From Bombardia bombarda (Eukaryota; Ascomycota; Sordariomycetes; Sordariales; Lasiosphaeriaceae): a DNA stretch of 64,000 nucleotides. The notes under the pieces are model-generated. The model did no database searches, was not told the origin of the DNA, and saw nothing but the letters and a program-made list of their open reading frames with translations. How positions within the stretch are numbered: the first letter of the stretch is position 1; each line of letters starts with the position of its first letter. The position numbers were made by a program, and so were the translations under genes. The stretch is from assembly GCA_030512295.1 (NCBI GenBank), contig JAULSR010000004.1:1612001-1676000 (forward strand), given 5' to 3'. Below are positions 11,101 through 23,500 of the stretch, in pieces.

Positions 11101-12081
11101 GTAGGGGATTGCACGTACTATACCTTGGCCGGATCGTCGCAGGCGTCCAGCCCAATCAACATTGTGTCACCATGGCCAAGGACATCGGCAAAGGTTTTCA
11201 AGAATTCGGACGCCTCAGCTCGATCGAAGTTACCTAACAGTGTTGCATCAGGCCCCGTTGGCTATTGTCGTCGGGCAGGATTTAACTCACCAATACTGGA
11301 CCCGAGACTCAGAATACACTTTTGCCTCGACGCGTTGGGTGCAAGTTTCAGCCACTCGCGGCCGTCGTCGTACGTCCCCAGAAGACCGTGAGACCGGACG
11401 TGCTTATAAGCGGGAAGTTGAGCCAGGGTACGTCGAAGTTCTTTCAGGGACAGGTCCAGAGCGTAGTAGTCGACTTCCTTGCCTGCATCTTCGAGAGCCT
11501 GCAGAAGCAGGTTCACCTTTCGAAGGTTACTAGGCCCACGTCAGCCTTGGATGATGCTTGGGGATCAATTGGGATGGATGGATGCGAATTTCAGCTTCAG
11601 ACGTACCCGCTGCCAAGCTCAATAAGCATGGCCCCAGAGGGAATGGACTTGACCATATCGGCCGCATGTGATTTGAGAACGTCGATTTCGTCATTCGTCA
11701 AGTAGTATTCGTCTAAATAGGTGATCTGAAATAAGTTAGTGCGAGAACGTCAAGTCGGGGTCGGGATAGGATAAACCTCACATTCTCGAACAACTGCAGG
11801 CCCCTCTCGTCGTAGAGTAGAAGTGTGGGGAGTTGTCTGGGGCCATCCTGGCAGCGGAACATGGACAGGACCTCTGTTTTGAGGTTGATATCTAGGGCAG
11901 AGCGGCGTATGTCGATAATATCGAGACGGGCTTCGGGTGTTATGTTGGCCGTCTTCATAGGGGGCGGGGTCATTTGTATAGATTGTAGAGACGGGGATAC
12001 AGCATTTTTTCTGGCCGCCTTGAGGGATAAGATGCTGTCGAACGACGGCATAGCAACAAGAGGTTCTTGTGCGCTGGGCAT
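8187..12081 (-). CDS. egt1: Ergothioneine biosynthesis protein Egt1 (histidine betaine synthase plus sulfoxide synthase)
   Basis: Spliced from 12 exons: 11782-12081, 11607-11725, 11291-11529, 11119-11233, 11048-11061, 10967-10988, 10609-10895, 9603-10296, 9472-9547, 8730-9415, 8334-8675 and 8187-8256, giving 987 residues. All junctions have GT-AG ends and keep phase. Residues 1-350 are the EgtD-like SAM methyltransferase (SGAMLIELGSGN, DYYALDLS, LSLGSSIGNF), which trimethylates histidine. Then follows the DinB-like iron-binding domain (HELMHIE) and the formylglycine-enzyme-like EgtB domain (GGVWEWTS, FSPMTLYPGYTADFFD, YAWVGARLVRD), which joins cysteine to hercynine by oxygen-dependent C-S bond formation. 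The domain order is standard for fungal Egt1, usually 800 to 880 residues. The excess is a repeat of about 115 residues at 653-768, described separately. Exons 5 and 6 are only 14 and 22 nt long. Ergothioneine protects against oxidants. The identity is firm, and junctions are supported by continuous conserved protein. Confidence 0.95.
8979..9322 (-). repeat. In-frame Asn-Gly minisatellite inside egt1
   Basis: About 28 copies of a 12-nt unit encoding N-G-(H/Y/N)-(T/A/S/V) sit within one exon of egt1, at residues about 653-768. The DNA copies have diverged but stay in frame. On the plus strand the same array gives a spurious hydrophobic open frame. It lies between HITKMPASW and the conserved VPLKFALDWPMLASYEELVG part of the EgtB domain. 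Confidence 0.9.
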
Positions 12082-15000
12082 TGTGACGTCTGTTCTCGAC
12101 GGAGGAGATCAAGCAAACAAGTGTTGGTTTCAAGGAAACTAATCGGAATAAATGTATGGGATGGATATGATCTCAGGAGTGGACTGTGACTTTGGGACAA
12201 AGAGCTCTTATATGGAAATGTAGCTGGCGGAAGCAAGGTAGGGATGGGACGACTTGATGGGAGGATGGGTAGAAAGTACCCGCAGGAACAAAGAAATGAG
12301 ATTCGATGAAGTCAGCTAGGAACTGGCCCTTGACTTGACAGAAGACGGAAAACGAAGGTGAAGCGGCCACAGTAGAACTTAGCACCCACAAACGCTAATA
12401 CACACAGTACCTCAGGTAGGCTTGTCTACCTTGCCTCCATACCTAGGTACCTACCTGCCGTATCTGAGCTACCTTGGGTAGTCGATGTTGACTATCCGCA
12501 CACTAGTCCGACTTCCCTTGGATTAAGAAGAGGGCTACGTATGTAGCCGGGCGGGCAGTGGGCTCATGACCCATATGGCGGAGTAGGTAGCTGGGGAGTA
12601 GCTGGGCTGGGGCGTGCTTGGTAGACAGACGGCTATGCCAATTAGAGCCGTACCTTGAACGCGGGCGGACGCGGACGGGTCTGACACCGAGAGGACGGCG
12701 GCCGCAGAGCTTAGATGGCCCTCCGTCGCTCCCGTCAAGGTTCGGCATCCCAAGCCCCCAGTCCAACAAGGAAGGGCTTGGTCTCATGGGCGTTGCAACT
12801 CTCCTTCATGGGCAGGTAAGTGAGAAACAGGTCTCCTTCAGGCATTGCGGGTATCTGGAGCTCCCTAGGAACTCCCCTAGGACGCTGGAGAGTCAATGGC
12901 TGGGACGATTGCCGCTAGCAGCCAGTGTGCTCCATACGAGACGAGACGTCCATGCTGCTTCCAGCGTCTCTCATCTCTCACCCACCTACCTACTGCTGCC
13001 GCGGCTCTTCCGACGCCAAGACGGACTGTCATGGCATCGCTGTCGCTAACGTCAACAGGCGCCGAAATGCCCAGAGAGACGCGAAAGACGGACGGAATCG
13101 TTTTGTCATCGCATGCAGCGCGCACTTTGCTCATCCTAGCTGGCCTGGTCGAAAGTGGGAGTTGGTGATGCAAGGAACAAATCACGAGGCAAAAAGGTCT
13201 TGCGGTAAGCATGGAGCCCCACGCCCGAGCTAACTGGCGGGGTGCTAGCGTCTCTCTCGTGCATATGGTGTTCCTGACCGAGACCCGGATTGCTCCACAT
13301 ACCACCGTCAAGCCAAGTGCGCCGACCTAAAAACCCATGTCCATGTGGGGTGTCGTTGGCGATGCTTGGCGACAATCGAAGGGCACGACGACAAGACGAC
13401 AAGGTATGGCAGCACCGATTTGGTGCTGCATGCACCTCTGATAGTCTCCTGCATCCCCAGTGCCAGCTTCAATTCGCTCCCGGCCCCCATTGCTCGCAAA
13501 TGCAAATGCAAATGCAAATGCGGGCGCAGAAGCAATCGACAAAGCGTTGGGCAACAATGGAAAGAGAAAGTAATACGATTTGGATTGGCATACACAGCTT
13601 TCATTCCGAAATGAGGTGGTGAGCAAGGAACCTGACGAATCTAGGAAAGAGCAACAACGCCTAGCAGCTCAGAGCTCCTTCCCTCGACACACCTCGACAC
13701 ACGACCCCCTCCCATCACCCCTGCAGCCCGCGCCCATCGTCTACGGCAGCCGTTCCTTCCTCCGTGAATGCTGACACCCGCCCGCGCCCACGCCCATTCC
13801 ATGCCCACTGGCCGTGGCACCTGACGAGAAGATTTTGTTAAGGTTTCTAATCTTTTACTCTCCCCGACCACCTCGCAGGGGAAAATAAAATACTTTCTTC
13901 CTGCTGCAGCCGATCCCAGTAAGAAAAAGAAAAAAGAGCCCGGCTACCGGTACATGGCTGGCGTCCTGGGCCAGGCCCAAAATCAGGCCATGCATGAGTT
14001 TTTGTGTGGACTAACACGGTACCTTATGTATCTGTACCGCCGCGACAGCAGCCATATCCATGACGATGGTGGTGGCAGACAGCCCCTCTTCTACCCACCA
14101 CCAGCTTTGCATCGAGCTTCCATCCCTCCCTGAAGCAATCACCTCGAGCCCCCGAGCCCCCTCCATTCCCGGAGCCCCCGCCGTAATCGAATCGTTTGGC
14201 TCCCGAGAAACACAGTTAGAATTGGGTTGCCCCTAGCTCCCCCAGGTATCTCTACTTTCACCCTCTTTGTTTCTTCTGTGTTTTCCAGAACAAGCAGATT
14301 CGCTTCTAAGGTGGCTGTGGCTGCTTGGCTGCCGGAGAAGCTGCCGGCAAGGATAACCCAACCATCAATCTTATCTCCGCTTTTTTCCAAGTGTGTGTCT
14401 AGTAAACTGCACACCACAGCTACCGAAGCTAACTGGGTCAGATTGAGAAGGGCATAACCAAGCGAACGATTCTGCCGACACAAAGAGAGACTACAAAATA
14501 GGTAGTGACAAAGAATAGACAGTGATGAGCGTGCGCCTTGACGCCCCGTTCAGTGATGATAGCTCCAGGCCACTGCTATGATGGCGTCCATATGCTGGCC
14601 GAGCTCCCGAGCTCTGGTCAAAGACCAGTCCCAAATGGCCAGGAATCGCCTCCCGCACGGCCAGTGAACCAGCTATCGACGTCATACGAGATCGGAACGG
14701 CAAGGTGCCTTGTGTTCCGTTTGGTTGCCCAATTTTTGTGCGTGAGAGAGAGAATTGAGCAGCCAAGCTCCAACCAAGCCAAGGCTGACAGGCGAGACGG
14801 GCAAGACAGTGCCAGGCTACACTAGCCGGCCTCGCCTGATGGCATTGAGGTCCATATCGCTATCCGGCAACAGGTTTCGTCCCGCTGGATCTTGCCCAAA
14901 ATCGAGATGTCAGTCTTAGTTCCTGGGCTAGACTAACCCCATGCTCAAGGACGCCGGCTCGGACTGCTTAAAAATCTCCCAGAACGGCAAGCTGCAGGTC

Positions 15001-16927
15001 GTTGCCCTGTTGGCGGACGCAACGCCAGCGTGGTGGAATGATACTCGCATGTCGGGATTTTGCGGGGAAGCCCTGCTTTTTGCACGCCATAATGGCCGCT
15101 AATACTGCGTAGGCATGTTTTGTTTTGCCTCGACAAGCAAGATCATGATTACCGCCGGATCTACGAATATCCTGCAAGTCTTGTCTTTGGCTAACCAGTC
15201 CCGTGTGGCCAAAGATAAATGAATTAAAAACCTACTGAGATATACCAAGCTGCATCAACAAAAGACAATCTGCTCCCCTGATGAACACATCCAAACACGC
15301 CCTACACAGCACCCCCGACTCCGGATCGTCATCAAGTGCCAAGCTTACAGAGAGGCGGGTCAAGGTCTACCTGGCTGCAGGATGAGTATACCGAGTTTCG
15401 GCAGCAGCTACGAAGAACATACACCGTATCCAACGAATATGTCACTTGACCGATGTATGTTCGAGTCCCTTGCAGACCGATGCTTAGATATTTTCGTCCA
15501 TCGACATATCGGAAGAGGCTACGTCGTTACCGCTGCAGCCCTCTCGAGTTTCACCTGTCGGGGCGATCAGCAGGTAGCAGCTAGGTCCAGTCTCTCAAGC
15601 TGATTGATGCGCTTGAGTTCGTCTCTCGTAATATGTACTACGATCCGCTGACATGTCAAGCAATAGAGAGGAAATAGTGAACGACGCGATGCCACGAAAA
15701 TTCACTTCAATGGACTCAATCCCGGTCTTGTTACGGTGTCGTCGGATCATGTGGCATCTTGACAAGTGCCCAAGTCAAGTCGAATGATGGTTAGGTATTA
15801 CAGGGCCAGTTCCTGTCTTCACAGCTGCCGGCCTTTCTGTCTTGAGTTCCAATACGAAGTACAATGTACTCCACTGAGTTCAGCTCTCTTCCTTTTTCTC
15901 AGGTTCATGTTCCGACCCCGGTGGCTCCACATGACTCCGCCCGACGGGGCGGAAGAGGCGGGCCTCATCCGGGTATGGGAATATGGGGGGCTTCCGACTC
16001 CCACCGGTTCCGACCTTGATTACTTACCATGCAGCTCACCTCGATGCATATGTACTTCATTGATGGTCGATCACCTGAGTGGAGTGCGTAAGGTGAGAAG
16101 TGTTCGTACATCATGCACATTTACCTAGGACTCTTCAGTGTTTAGAACCCAGCTCTCTTCCGTCGTTTCAGTCTCATCATACCAATTGTTGTTTTCCTTC
16201 TCTTTTCTTCAGTGGATGACTGTATACCCTCAGCGGCAGGTCATGCAATACCCCTTCGCTTTTCATCAGAAGTACTGATTCTTATTCTTGTGTTTCTCTA
16301 TTGCATGCACTAAGGAACACCAGAGAGTGGCATGAGCGGGCACATAAATACAAAACTCTTTACCTACGAAATACTGATGGAGAAGCACAATTAACAAATG
16401 CGCATCATCAACCATGAATTCCGATTCAACAATATCGGTGACGACAAGAGATTCTCAACAAAACCGGCCAGCTCGGCAGCTGGACATCAATATGGCCCAG
16501 GGTTTAACAACTGCATGCGCTCTTAGTGTATGAGTCACCTGATAGCGTGCGCCTCGCGATGCGGGGTGTCGCGCCCCAACGTGTTTCATACACAATCATT
16601 CGCACCCAAACGTGCCGCCGCGCGACAGCTGCTGCAGAGAGGACCGAGCTAACCACTCAGAGGATCTGGCGGCTTATCGTGGCTAGCCAAGTGGCTGCCT
16701 GTTCTTCAGCTCGTCGCTGAGGTGACACTGCGTGAGATAGCAAATATACCAACCATGCTTTGTTGGGAGGGGAAGTTGATTCAGAGGGTGTCTTAAAGAT
16801 AGCAGTTCCACCTTTTAGTACAGTCTTGTCGTCTCTCCACTTTCACTTCCTTCTCTTTGTCAATCATCCTCATCATCAAACCAGCTCACACATATTACAT
16901 ACCTACCAGTACTTTACAATAAACAAG
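12082..16927. other. Gene-poor region of 4.8 kb between divergent genes
   Basis: Lies between the starts of egt1 and the GFA-domain gene. I could not support any gene on either strand. The longest open frames (for example 12877-13311 minus and 14139-14483 minus) are unlike known families and have no consistent splice context. It contains a TACCTAGGTACC-type palindrome cluster at 12440-12456 and a four-copy AAATGC microsatellite at 13498-13521. It probably holds long regulatory or leader sequence. Confidence 0.5.
13498..13521. repeat. Hexanucleotide microsatellite (AAATGC)4
   Basis: Four perfect tandem copies of AAATGC in non-coding sequence. Confidence 0.9.
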
Positions 16928-18081
16928 ATGGCGGAGACGGAGCAGACGACCAGAACCTATCGAGGCAATTGTCACTGTGCTGCCTTCATCTATGAGATCA
17001 CGGTGCCGGAAATCAAGTTTGCAACTGCATGCAACTGCAGCATTTGTGTCAAGAAAGGCTCGCTGTATCTGTTCCCCGGTGAGGGTCTCAAGATCATCAA
17101 GGGTGGAGATGATCTCGTTTCGTACACCTTCGGGGAAGGAAACTACACTCACCAGGTTGAACCCACCAATCAACGGCTAAACCGGTGTGCACAGCACTAA
17201 CAAGCAATCTATTTAGTTTTGCGGAAACTGCGGCAATGCAGTCCTGGTTCACAACCCCAAGAGCCCTCCTGGAATGAAGACAAACATTAATGTACAAAAC
17301 ACATTTAGATAGGCAATCTATCAATCATGGTTCGTTGGATGGCAATTGTTGACAAGCATCTCTAGGTTCGCACGCTCCAAGATGTCGATGCATGGAAGAT
17401 AGAGATCAGACAGTACGTTTTTCACTTTCTAAACTCGACGATACAAAGTGTCGTGGGCTGATGTATACACTCGGTAGGTATGACGGCGCCAAGGTTGGCT
17501 CCCCCTACGTGCCGCCCGTATACTCGGGTCCGGAGCCGACCGCAGAGTTCGAGGGCGGCAAGGTTTACCATGGAAGCTGCCACTGTGGGGCCGTAACGGC
17601 TGCCGTCAAGGTCAAGGATGCCTTGGAGGGTGAAAACAAGGAGCTCATCATGGAGTGCAACTGCAGCCACTGCCGACGGGTAAGATCCACCGTTTTCCAT
17701 CATTATTCTCCCCATTCCTTTTCAGCTCTGTAGCGAAAGATTTGCTAACTACATTCAAAGGGTGGATATATCTGGCTTTATCCCAAGAAGGGCCAACTCC
17801 TAGTCGAGGGTGGTGAGAACCTGACTCACTATACCTACGGCTCCCATGTCTGGCGCAAGTCGTTCTGCAAAACGTGCGGCGTATTCGTCTTTAGCGAGCC
17901 AAGGCCCATGACTGAGGAGGAGGTGGCAGCACTGCCTGAGGCTGCTCGCGGGTTCTATCTCACTAAGGGAGATTGGCGGCCGTTTACCCTGCGCGCGCTC
18001 AACAACTTTGACCTGAGCATCGTCAAGCCCATCCAAGCCGATGGCTGGGGCAGAGGCGACCCAAAGTACGTCAACCCCTAG
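16928..18081 (+). CDS. Protein with two tandem GFA (Mss4/CENP-V-like) zinc domains
   Basis: Exons 16928-17155, 17217-17291, 17366-17412, 17478-17679 and 17761-18081 give 290 residues. The first GFA domain has Cys15/17 (CHC), Cys35/37/40 (CNCSIC) and Cys78/81 (FCGNCG). The second repeats the pattern at Cys151/153, Cys177/179/182 (CNCSHC) and Cys220/223 (FCKTCG). These seven-cysteine sets bind two zincs in the family founder, glutathione-dependent formaldehyde-activating enzyme. Both sets look complete. Most fungal relatives have one domain, and the substrate of such proteins is generally unknown, so formaldehyde activation should not be assumed. Each domain has the YxxGxxxWRKSFC-like or YTHQFC-like approach to its last cysteine pair. 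The gene converges with the ribokinase gene. Confidence 0.88.
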
Positions 18082-18467
18082 ACGATACTGCCGTCCGCCT
18101 TGTCAGCCAGGTAGTAGATGCAGATGGCTCGAGTACAAAGTGGAAGAGAAAAATGATCGCAGGGATTTCCGGGCAAGATGGATGGGTACTATGCGGATCA
18201 GGTTGCGTAAAATCGTGGCTCAGCAAAGGATATCTGGCTCATTCGTCACGTTAACTTGATGGGATATATCCCGCAAAAAAACGCACAGTTTGATAGCCCC
18301 TCTCTACTCAATATATGACATTGGCACCCCATTATACAGCAGCAACTTCTCCAAGCTGAAAAAAAAAAACCCTCTTCTTTTTTCTCCTATCTTGATACAT
18401 ACCATTACCAACCATCTATCTCCACCTTTCCCAAGTCAGGGCGCCCATTTTTAACATGTGACACCAT
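18082..18467. other. Convergent 3' intergenic region
   Basis: Lies between the GFA-domain gene and ribokinase. It contains an A9 run near 18360 and T/C-rich sequence consistent with 3' UTRs on both strands. No gene seen. Confidence 0.5.
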
Positions 18468-19507
18468 CTACACCAACTCATCCCTCCACGGAATCGAGTC
18501 CTGCGCGCCCGCCCTCTCAACCGTCTTGGCCGCCGCCCTGTTCGCCTTCCTGACAGCCTCCTCAATATCAAACTCACCCCCATTCCTCCCGGCCATCACA
18601 ACCTCCAGCGCATACTGTCCCACAAACGTATCCCCGGCCGCCGTCGTATCCACAACCCTTGCCTTTTCCGCCTCGACCAGCTCCTTCTTCACAACACCAC
18701 CCCCGTCACCGCTCATATAAAACACCCCCCTCCCCCCCAGCGTCACAATCACATTCCGCACCCCCTTCCCCAAAAACCCCCCGCGACCCTCTCCAGCCCC
18801 TCCTCCTCATCCAACACCTCCACCTCGCACTCCCCCAGCATCGCCGCCTCCGTCTCGTTCACCACCAGGTGCGCGAGCCCGTCGTACGCGCTCCGGGGAA
18901 GCGTCTGCGCCGGCGCCGGGTTGAGCAGCACGGCCACGCCCGCCTCTCTCGCCGCCTCGAGCGCGCGCAGCACCGTGGGCAGCGGGATCTCGAGCTGCAT
19001 GATCAACAAATCCGCCTTCTCTTCCCCCTTTAGGCCCAGCAGGGCGTCAGCCTCGTCCGGCAACAGCGCATGGTTCGCTTCCGGCGAGAGGATGATGCGG
19101 TTCTGGCCGGAGGGCTGGTCGACCACGATCAGGGCCATGCCGGTCTTGAGGCCGTCGCGGACCGAGACGCCGGACACGTCGACGCCGTGGGCGGAGAGGT
19201 TGGTGCGCAGGAGGGCGCCGTAGGTGTCTGCGCCGACGGCGCCGAGCATGCTGATGTGGGCTGTTTCGTTTTCTTCTTCTTCTGGTGATGATGATGTGGA
19301 GGGGGTGGATGATGGCTGGAAGGGAGAAGGGGAAGGACGCGAGCGGGAGAGCTTTGCGCAGGCGACGGCCTGGTTGGCGCCTTTGCCGCCGGGGGAGACG
19401 GCGACCGAGTCGGCCGTCATGGTCTCGCCCGGGGCCGGGTGGTGGGGCACGTAGGCGACGAGGTCGATGTTGAGCGAGCCCAGGACTGTGATGCGGGGGG
19501 GCGCCAT
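18468..19507 (-). CDS. RBK1: Ribokinase, reading frame broken by an apparent one-base deletion
   Basis: Two overlapping frames together make one PfkB-family sugar kinase of about 346 residues. The first (ATG 19507) has GSLNIDLVAY, GGKGANQAVA, NRIILSPEANHAL, LLNPAPAQTLP and NETEAAMLGE. The second, to the stop at 18468, has NVIVTLGGRG and the catalytic DTTAAGDTF with the proton-acceptor Asp. The switch falls at 18772-18782, where the coding strand has G6 followed by T5. One more G (or T) there would join the halves into a continuous conserved sequence, ...GGFLGKGVRNVIV.... A low-complexity Ser/Pro insert follows GGKGANQAVACAK. Ribokinase phosphorylates D-ribose at O5. The break may be an assembly error, a true mutation or, less likely, ribosomal frameshifting. 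The identity is firm, whether the gene works is not known. Confidence 0.85.
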
Positions 19508-20508
19508 TTTGGGGGTTGGTTTTCTTTTATCTTTGTGATATGTCTTTTTCCCCTTGTGCAGCTTTATCCCAGTCCTTTCGGTTGGCGTTGTTGATATTGT
19601 CGTTGTTGTTCGGTGTTGGGGATTAAGTTTGGCAGGAGTTCAGGGGTGAGGGGTTACTAACTAAGGCCCATAAATAGGAGGGGGTGGGGTGTTTATCTGT
19701 TCACTCGGTGGATCATGGGAGAAGGATGCGATGAGAACTGTGCACTCAAGAATTTATTCTTTCAAGTCTCGTGATTGTTTATGAGATGGCCGAGGAATAG
19801 TTCTGGAGTAAACGAAAAGAGAGAGGGTAAACGTGACGTATCTCAATCCGGAAGGTGGCCTGATTGCACTACCAAACTTATCAGCCGCTGTTAGGTAACA
19901 AGTCGAGTTGAGATCTCGTGTCGACCGATCATCCTGACAACCACAAGAGTCCATTAGAAGGAATAAGTATTGTGAGCTCAAATCAACTATACTTAAACAG
20001 CAAACTTTCTATTTTTCTCGTTCTCTGGCAGTTTGAATTGGTCCAAACAAAGGGCGCTAAACACGATCAGTAGATCTCACCCCTTTATCGTCAACTGAGC
20101 TTTCACATAAACCATCACCACTCAATACCCATTGACAATATCAACAAAAGATCGACTTATGTTCAATGTCTTGAATTGTGCTACTGCAATTGCAGCCATG
20201 TATTTATCCACCGCCATGCCGCTTTTTTCAAGCTGGCTGGACTTCATCTGCACCAAATGATTAATTAACCCTTGCCGAAAGAGAAATAAACTCCCCCAAA
20301 CTCCAAACCCCAAACCCAAGCCAACCATAGACGCCGTCCCGCTCGCTACTAATGCATGCAGTGGTATCTATCGCAATCAAAATATGTACACGCTCGCCAA
20401 AGTTCAGACTATACAGTCGCTCGCTCGCTCACACACACCCAAACATACACCCCAAAACAGGAAAAAGATTAAACTCCCCACCTAACAACCAAACCCTTCT
20501 TTTCTCAC
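19508..20508. other. Intergenic region between tandem minus-strand genes
   Basis: Promoter side of ribokinase and 3' side of the zinc-finger gene. No coding or RNA feature could be supported. Confidence 0.5.
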
Positions 20509-23500
20509 TCACTCATCCTCCATCGCCACCTTCTTCCGCTTACTCGGCCTCCTCGTATTCGCCTCCTCGCCAGCCCCCCAGTGGTTCTTATCAATCTGGT
20601 GTTGCCGCAAATTGTCCGGTCGGTTCTTGTACTGGCTCGAGCAGCCCGGGTACGGGCACTTATAGATCTTGGGCGGCGCCGCGCTGTGCTGCAGCTTCTT
20701 GTGCTTGGCCATGCTGCCCTTGAACCACTGCGGGTCACCCTTTGGCCGGTACCCGCAGATGTCGCAGCAGGAATCAGCCTCGACGCGCGGTCCTCCTCCG
20801 GCCTGGTCATGTTCCTGCTCGTGGTCTGACGTCGTGTCCTCGCTCTGTGCTGCTTGTGCTCGTTGCCCCCCGCTGGTCATCGGGCTGGACATTGCGGAGC
20901 TGGAGCTGGATGAGGATGATGTGACATTGGGCAGTGGTGGTGGCGGTGGTGCCGAGGGGGTTGTCTTTATTCCCGAGATTTGGAATCCTGTCGCGATGCT
21001 GGAGAGGCTGGCTGGGCTGGGGATTTCGAAAACCGACGAGGCTATGCTGCTCGTGAGATCCGATGTGTATCGCTGGATAAATTCCTCCATGTCCTCGGGT
21101 TCGTCCAGTAACGAGTCCGGTATGTTGCCGACGGGCTGGTCGAATTCGGGTATGAGGTTTTCGAATAATTCTATGCCGAAGTTATGGTAGACATTGCGCC
21201 TCGACGTTCCAGCGGCGTCGTGCTGCTGATAAATCGGGTCACAGAGATTCCGGACTTTGGTAACGAACTCATCAAAGAATGTCGCAGGAGACATACAACG
21301 CTGAGCCCAAGTTAGCACAAAACATGAAAAGAATGTAGCGGGATTGCAAATACCTTTCCAGCGTGTAGCACCTCTATCTCAACCCTTCTGACGCTAGAAA
21401 TCGTGCCGTCGCTCACTCTTTGAAGAATCTCGTTCAGCCTGTCCTTGAAACCCTGATCGCTAAAGTCCTGGGAAAGCATGCTGAATACATAGGTGACAGT
21501 TATCGAAAACGCCTGGTGGACTGCGGCAACCGGGTTTGTGTCTTCAATATGCTTATTGTATAACCCGGATTTCTGAATAGCCGCAGAGTCTGATATTCGA
21601 CCCAGAAGCATAGAGATCTCAAGTTCTGTTTCACCGTTAGCCTTTCGTTCAGTCTGCGCACTTCCTCTAAAACATACCATCCAGAAAGTTCCGCGCCGTA
21701 TCAAGCAGAATATCGGCATCTCCACAGGCCGTCTCGGGGAATTTGCCCTTCAGTATTTGAGATGGATTCCTTGAGCTCTTGAAAGAGAAGTATGTCTCAA
21801 TTTCTCTTTGCGTGATATCCGGGGGCTGCCATATCTCACGCGCCAATTGTGTGTACGTAAGCCTATCTTCTTGTGGTAAGGAGTGAACGTATGATAAAGC
21901 CTGTAAAAAGAGATCTTTGGATATGTTTGACGCCCCTTGCTCGTGGAGCGCCAGGGAGAAGGCATAGACAAGATGGATAAAACATATCGTGTCGGTTGCT
22001 GAAGAGGGCTGTCCCCCGTTTACAAGAGTGCTGAGTGTTCGGATACCGGCTGTTGCTATTGTCCTCAGAGACATGGAGTTGAGTTGTGGCGCTAGAGGGT
22101 TCTCCCGGATATCCTGGATCTTCACATTAGACGAAAAGATGTGCTCTGATAACGCGTCCCAGGCCGTGCTGGCTAGCAGTGTGGTCTCGGAACATGGCGG
22201 GTCGGTCTCGTGCTCCTCGGGCTCTTCAGCATTCGTTAAAGTAGTGGGGTTATCCGTCAATACGAGATCTGTAGGATACGAGAAGTTAATCAACGGTTGA
22301 AGATCGAAGGGAAACAAGGTATCAGAGGTCGCGTCGTCGACAGTTTTGGAAGATGCGAAAGCCGTCGTGAAGTCCGTCGTGAAGTCGGCCGGGAACTGTG
22401 GTACAAAATCCGTCGGGAAATCAGCTGGGAGTTCGGCTGGTAGCTCCGAGCAATGGTTGAATAACGAGTCGTGACCGGCATTGTTGTAAGTATTGATCGC
22501 GTCCGCGAATGGGTCCTCGGCCAAAAGCCCATCGACAGGAGACGTTAAAGTTGTGTTTAATCCCGACCCCATCGACCATGCCCCGCTCCAGTTTGACACG
22601 GGAGAGATCATGGAGCTGCCAGTACTAACTGTACTGGCATTTGTATCGGTGCTTGCAGTCGATCTTACCGAAGAGCTTGGCGATAGACCTTTGCTGCGTG
22701 GAACAACCGGTGCTGGTCGAAGGACCGGCTTCGGAGCATTCGGGCGCCCCTGCAAGCCGTATGTATTTACCTGAAGGGTCGGCCTGGGACCCAGGCTCTG
22801 GGCCTCGCCATCTTCCTGGCGAGTGAAAGGGAACGACGGTGTTGTGATGATCGGTGTCGGCTGCCATTCCATAAACAAGTCGTTGGAAGGCACAGCGGAA
22901 TCAAGCTCGGGGAGGCTTGGGAGGACTGGGGCAACGAGGTCTTGAGGATTGACCAGGCCGCCATCGTGTGAGCTAACTGTAGGAAACCCGGCGGTGACTT
23001 CGACCGAGTCGATCTCGACTATCTCATTCGATGACAGCTCGGTCGGGTTGCCTCCGTTAAAAGAGGAAAGTGAGTGGTATGGCGGGGGCGGCATCATGGA
23101 CGCATCTTCGACATCGATCTCCATCCCACTCCCCTTCTTCGACTTCTGACCCAGCGAGTGGAAGAAGTTCTTCGCCATGGACAGCATTTTCCTCCTCTTG
23201 GACGGATGACCCAGGCAGCGTTTGCACTTGATATCGTCGAAGCGCTCGACCCTCATGTGGTCGTAGCAGTAGTACTCGCCCGAGGGGAGGTATATGCAGG
23301 CAGACAGATGACTGAGCATAGCTTCATGGTTAAGGAAGCGCTGTCGACATCTGTGGAGGGGGCATTTCAGCCGGTCCTCGGCCGTCATGCGCGGGCTCGA
23401 GTTGCGCTTGACGGCCGCCCAGACGATGAACCTGTGGCGGGCACAGTCCTCTTGGTCTGTCTGTTGGGTCCTGTACTCATGATAAGATTCAACAGCCCTT

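Noticed and set aside
12877..13311. Minus-strand open frame of 144 codons
   Set aside because: Composition is unlike real proteins here and nothing recognisable is present.
15455..15480. TGTTCGAGTCCC, resembling the T-loop of a tRNA
   Set aside because: No matching acceptor stem, D-arm or anticodon arm around it on either strand.
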